From Siphonodentalium dalli (taxonomy: Eukaryota; Mollusca; Scaphopoda; Gadilida; Siphonodentaliidae): a stretch of DNA of 64,000 bases. A program made the position numbers and the translations under genes. Position 1 is the first letter of the stretch; each line of letters starts with the position of its first letter. Location of the stretch: assembly GCA_032622095.1 (NCBI GenBank), contig CP136063.1, forward strand, positions 92,979,980 through 93,043,979. Direction: 5' to 3'. Shown here piece after piece: positions 56,301-62,300 of the stretch. Below the pieces are notes generated by a model. That model searched no databases and was not told where the DNA came from. It was given only the letters and a program-made list of their open reading frames with translations.

Positions 56301-59300
56301 TACAGTACCTATACTGTATTACATCAATGTTTATATACAGTGCCAAATGACAACACCTTTACATTACTTAACCCTTCTAATTGTTAAAAAAAACTAATGC
56401 ATAATTACGATTCCGTGACTTTTAATATTTAATATCTACTTATATTATGGTAGTCGGTAGACATTCAGAACTTGACTGATTTACTAAATACTTTTCGATA
56501 TTTGCGTTTTGTTTATGGACTGAGATTTCCCCTAGAGCTATAGGGGTACCATTTCCCCCAACCCCTAGTGGAAACCCTGGTTAAACACCAATTAAACAAA
56601 CAAAAATCAGATCATTGCCCTGCACTGACAGAGCACAAACATGTATAAGAAAGATAACATGAGGCCATGCAAGCCTTGAAATAGTGTGCCTGTCATTTGC
56701 AGAATGAGGTCCCCAGAGGGAGAATTTAGTGATGCTACCCCGCATAGCGGGTTAGCATCACCAAATTCACCCTCTGGGAACCTCATTCTGCCGAGTTGTA
56801 AGCAGAATGACGTCCCCAGAGGGTGAATTTGGTGATGCTAGCCCGCTATGCGGGGTAGCATCACTAAATTCTCCCTCTGGGGACCTCATTCTGCAAATGA
56901 CAGGCACACTATTTCAAGGCTTGAGGCCATGCAAAGTCAATTTCCATTTTCTCAGGCCAAAATGTTTTTAAAAGCATGCGAGTTTTTGATTTTTAATTAA
57001 ATTTTTTATTTCTGGGACACATGCTAACGAATCATTCCACTCCTGGATCGGCTAGCACTGGGTTTAATATTGGTGGCCCATGACCATTATTACCCAAACA
57101 GAATTAACAAATATCCACAAAAGTTAGTTGATAGTCTCCATATGATTTATGTCACCCAACAGAGTATCATTGACACATATTTTAATGAGTTTGAAGATGC
57201 AATTCATCACAATGGTTGTGTAATTATTCAGAAAATTCTGGAAAGCAGTTTGTATAAATGTACTGCTATTATTTCATACTGGTTTAAATTTTTTCTGACA
57301 TATAAACCGCAAATAAAAAGGTTGTGTTTGCAGGGTTTCAGAACCAGTGTTCACACTGGCCCAACATTTTCTTGAGCCACCACCTTAACCACTTGTGACT
57401 GTTTTTGAGCCCCTTTTCATTTACTTGAGCCACATTTTTTCAACCCATATTTTTTGGAGCAACTTTGATTTAAACATATTCAAAGAACAACACAAGCTAA
57501 TTAACTCAAATATTTATTCTAATATAAATATAAACAATAACAACAATATTAATAATCAAACATTGAAAATTCTGTGAGATTTTACATCTGCCAATTTATT
57601 AAATGCTTTACCAAAATTAAAGTCTAACATTTAAATGTGGAACAAAAAGTCTGTTTCGCCGTTTATCTTTGATTAAATATTGGTACGAGAAGGCACTCTT
57701 ACGTTCACATTCGACACAGGTACACAGGCTGATATAGGTTATGTGTCCTTTCTTTGTTTCACTAATGTTTGGCGATGTGAAAGCAATACAATGCATGTGT
57801 GTTTTTATCGAGTAGAAGTATGAATCCCATTCACTGTAAGCGATACAATTACAACCAGCCGCAGTGGCATAAGCCAAGAATCAATTAGCGAGTGCTTTCA
57901 TTCAGACTGTCAACATGATTGTTAAACTTAATCTGTCCGACGGCAGTTATTTTAAGAGCCACACACCCAAATTCTTTGAGCCACTTTCTTTAGCCACTAG
58001 CACATTTTGTTGAGCCACTTTTGTTTTTCTTTCGCAATTTGCGAAATTTGCTTACGGCAATTTGCGTGCGGGCCTGAGAAACAGGAATTGACTTTGTGTA
58101 GTCTAACAAAAACTTAGCTGTTCTGTCATTGGAGGATTTTTCTGCCATGGAAAAAGAACTGGTAGAGTTTATAGACCCACTTGTTACATGAACTTCTAAA
58201 TGATCTTCAATTGTCCACTCATGGTTCAGATAATAAATCTTCAGTGTCATTTACTTCCAGGTATTAAACAAGCTGATATTAATGTAGCTGAAGGAAAGCG
58301 ACAAGCAAGAATCTTACAATCTGAGGCCTACCAGACAGAACAGATTAACCAAGCTGAAGGTATCTATCCAATCCTATAAGCTGAAGCTTACGGGACAGTT
58401 CAGGTTAACCAGAGTCAAGATATCTATCAAATTGTATAATCTGGGCTCAATGTATCTATCAAATCTTATAAACTGAGGCTTACAGGCCAGAACATGTTAA
58501 CCAAGCTCAAGGTATCTATCAAATCTTATAATCTGAGGCTTACCAGAGTGAAACAGGTTAACCAAGCTCAAGGTATCTATCAAACCTTATAATCTGAGGC
58601 TTACCAGAGTGAAACAGGTTAACCAAGCTCAAGGTATCTATCAAACCTTATAATCTGAGGCTTACTAGAGTGAAACAGGTTAACCAAGCTCAAGGTATCT
58701 ATCAAACCTTATAATCTGAGGCTTACTAGAGTGAAACAGGTTACCCAAGCTCAAGGTATCTATCAAATCTTATAATCTGAGGTTTAACAGAATGAACAGG
58801 TTAACCAAGCTCAAGGTATCTATCAAATCTTATAATCTGAGGCTTACCAGAGTGAACATGTTAACCAAGCTCAAGGTATCTATCAAATCTTTTAATCTGA
58901 GGTTTAACAGAATGAACAGGTTAACCAAGCTCAAGGTATCTATCAAATCTTATAATCTGAGGCTTACCAGAGTGAACATGTTAACCAAGCTCAAGGTATC
59001 TATCGCATCTTACAATCTTATCGAGGCCCACAGGACAGAATATGTTAACCAAGCTCAAGGTATATATCAAATCTTACAATCTGAGGCCTCCAGGACAGAA
59101 CATTTTAACCAACCTTAAAGATACGGGCGGCATTGGTGGTGAATATGGTGTTAAAATATTCATCTCCATCAAAAACCGCCATAAACAGAAAGAATAGTAA
59201 AATATAGACAGACTTTGTTCTTATACCAATCAGAAATATGGCATAAACAGTATGTTATTGTCAAATTTTTCCCCTTTGTTATGTAAGCAAAAGCAAAAAA

Positions 59301-62300
59301 TGTTACGTTACCTGGCTTTTGTTTAGATCCGGATATGGTAAACATAAAGAGCGTTGTTTGTTACTGTTTTCCTGATATGGAAATAATAAAGAGCGTTTAT
59401 ATAATTTGTGTGTGATTAACTAATAGAATTGCGTTGTGTTATGTAAACAGAAGCACAACTTCTGTAACACGAGCATGCTCTTGTTTACGTACACCATCGT
59501 ACGTCTTGACGACAATATATACTATTTACGTGCTGATTATGTTTGGCATATGAACAAAACTATATATATTTTAACATTCCTTCTGTTGATGGCGATTTGA
59601 ACAAATATGAATATTTCCGCAACGAATGCCGCCCGTGCATTTAAGGTGTCCAAAAAATACAGATATCAACCCTTTCATGATGGAAGCTGCACTGGTGCAG
59701 CATTAAAGATCCTGTGCCAGTCCATTCTCTTATATATATGAGTCTCCCATAGTGAGCTTTGCATATATAAGAGAATGCACTGGCTCACAAGGTCAAGGTA
59801 AATATTGGTAGGCCAATGTATTCTCTTATATATGTGAGACTCACATACATGTATGTAATAAGAGAATGGATTGGCATATGGTTTTCACAAAATTTCAGGA
59901 ATCTCCAGTCACTGAAGATCTAAGATATCACCACTGAATGTATGCTCCCATTCATTTAAAAAAATAATAGTATATACAGGGTTTTTGTTGGGCAAACATT
60001 TTCTTTAGCCAAAAGTGAAATTTTTTATTGCAAATTCCCTTGAAGTTGCCTAATTTTGTTCACATTGAAGTTATTATGTGTGGGGTTTTCAAGTGGACAT
60101 TAATAGCTAATCATTTGTATAGCAGTGTATTCATCCATTTTCTGCATGGTTATCCACTCGCTGAAGTATTTTTTTGCAACCATTTAGAAATAGATGCATA
60201 TTGCGCTTTGAGAAGACCCAATGCATTTATATCCACAGTCTCAGCCGTTGAAATTAGCTACAGCAAAATGTGATGCCGTAGAAAAAGCTGTTGAAACCAG
60301 TATAGAATTTCATGCAAAATTTTCTAGAGCAATGCCTTAGTAGAAAAATGTCAATTTCAAGGGTTGCAGTCTGAACAGGAGAGACTCATTATTTTTGAAC
60401 CATCAAGATTAAAGTGAACTCATGGTTTTCAAAAATGTGGAGCACCTACCTAAATATTAAATATCAGAACTTCCCAAAGGAAATGTTCTGATACATGTAA
60501 TAAGTTAAACAAATTGCTGTTTGTCGAACATTTTAGCTGACCAGTTCCCGCCAATGAATAGGAATCCCTCTGCACTTATATTATTTCTTCATCCACTTGT
60601 CATCTGCTTATTGTATATTATATATTTTCTAAACATCCCTCCTAATGAAGAGTGGACAATTCCAATGTATTCTTGTATGACTGATGGAAGAATCCATTTA
60701 GTAAACAAAGGGTTAACACAGACATCTTATATTAAAACAATTTCCTCCTTATTTTTTCAATTGTGACATCGTTCAAAGATTGCTCGAATATATGTTTAAT
60801 AATTTAAGTTTCTATCACTAGCAATTTGTTTTGCCTTAAAAATACTAGTGATATATCTGTCACAGTTACATATACATGTGTAAGCCTTGCATATATGAAA
60901 TTTGTGTTTAAAGGGCCCACTGGAAGTTCACACATCCCCCCAATGGTGTCAAATATATGTAAGTGGTCATTGTTACATAAATTTCTCTCCCAAACGTGCT
61001 ATGCTAAAATATGCATTGATAATTTCTGCAGATGTGTCATGTATTGCGGCAATTTGCGGGAGTTACAACAAGGGTTAGCACTGTCAAATATAATTACAAT
61101 AGCTCAATGGTTGAATTGATTTATGCCAGATCTTGTGTATATTAACCCTTGTGCCGCATTAAAGTCCTGCTCCAGTAGATTCTCTTATATATGCGAATCT
61201 CCCATAGGGAGCCTCGCATGTATAAGAGAATGAACTGGCTTACAAGGTCAAGGTAAATAATATCAGGCCAATGCTTTCTCTTATGTATGCTCTAGTCATG
61301 GAAGAGTTATTACCTGTTTTTGGTTTATGCTTGTTAGGTGAAGCAGATGCCATGGTAAAGAGAGCAACAGCAAAAGCCACATCTATAGAGTTGGTGGCCA
61401 AATCTCTCAAACACGAGGTAAGTCAACACACCTTATGCTACAAATCCTTGCCTTACATTCAAAAGGAGGTAAGTTGATTTTGGTCATTTTTCCGTAGAGA
61501 CAAAAAAACTTAATATTTATTTTAATTTGGCTGTTTTTAAAGTATAAATAATGTCTGAAGAGAGGCAAAAACACACCTTTTGAGATGATAACTTGATCCC
61601 TAGCCGACCTAATATACAGTAATGCGATGAGCATTACTGTATGTTGTGAGTAATCAAGCAAAATTAGTTTTTGCTACATTTTGCCAGAGCTATTTCGTTG
61701 AATTTGTTGTCAAGATAAGAGTTTTAGTATCACAAGGACATAATTTGCTATTTTGTCATCTTACATGAAACATTTTATCATCAAGAAATTGTTAAGATTT
61801 ATTGTTGTTTCAGTCAAGCAAAATTAGTTTTTGCTACATTTTGCCAGAGCTATTTCGTTGAATTTGTCGTCAAGATTAGAGTTTTAGTATCACAAGGACA
61901 TAATTTGCTATTTTGTCATCTTACATGAAACATTTTATCATCAAGAAATTGTTAAGATTTATGGTTGTTTCAGTCAATGACTTACTGTTTTTGGGTGATC
62001 AACGGTAAATCATTTAGTTGGATAGGAACCAGGATGCTCTCTCCTGGTTCGATGGGGAATTTCTCCGATGATGTCATTAACAAAATGGAAGATTGATTGT
62101 ACTGGTCGTCATGACTGCAATCATAGCAGAATGTCAGAGCCTCATAGAGCCAGCATCCATGTTTGTTTAAAAGTAATATCTTCATATATCACTCTTAATT
62201 TTTTTTCACAGAATGGGCAGAATGCTGTGAATTATCAGGTAGCTGAACAGTATGTATCGGCATTCAGCAATCTGGCAAAAAAAGGAAACACTGTGATTCT

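Noticed and set aside
57070-57375. 101-codon open frame in STOML2 intron 7
   Set aside because: Composition is like the AT-rich intron; no domain or homology recognised.
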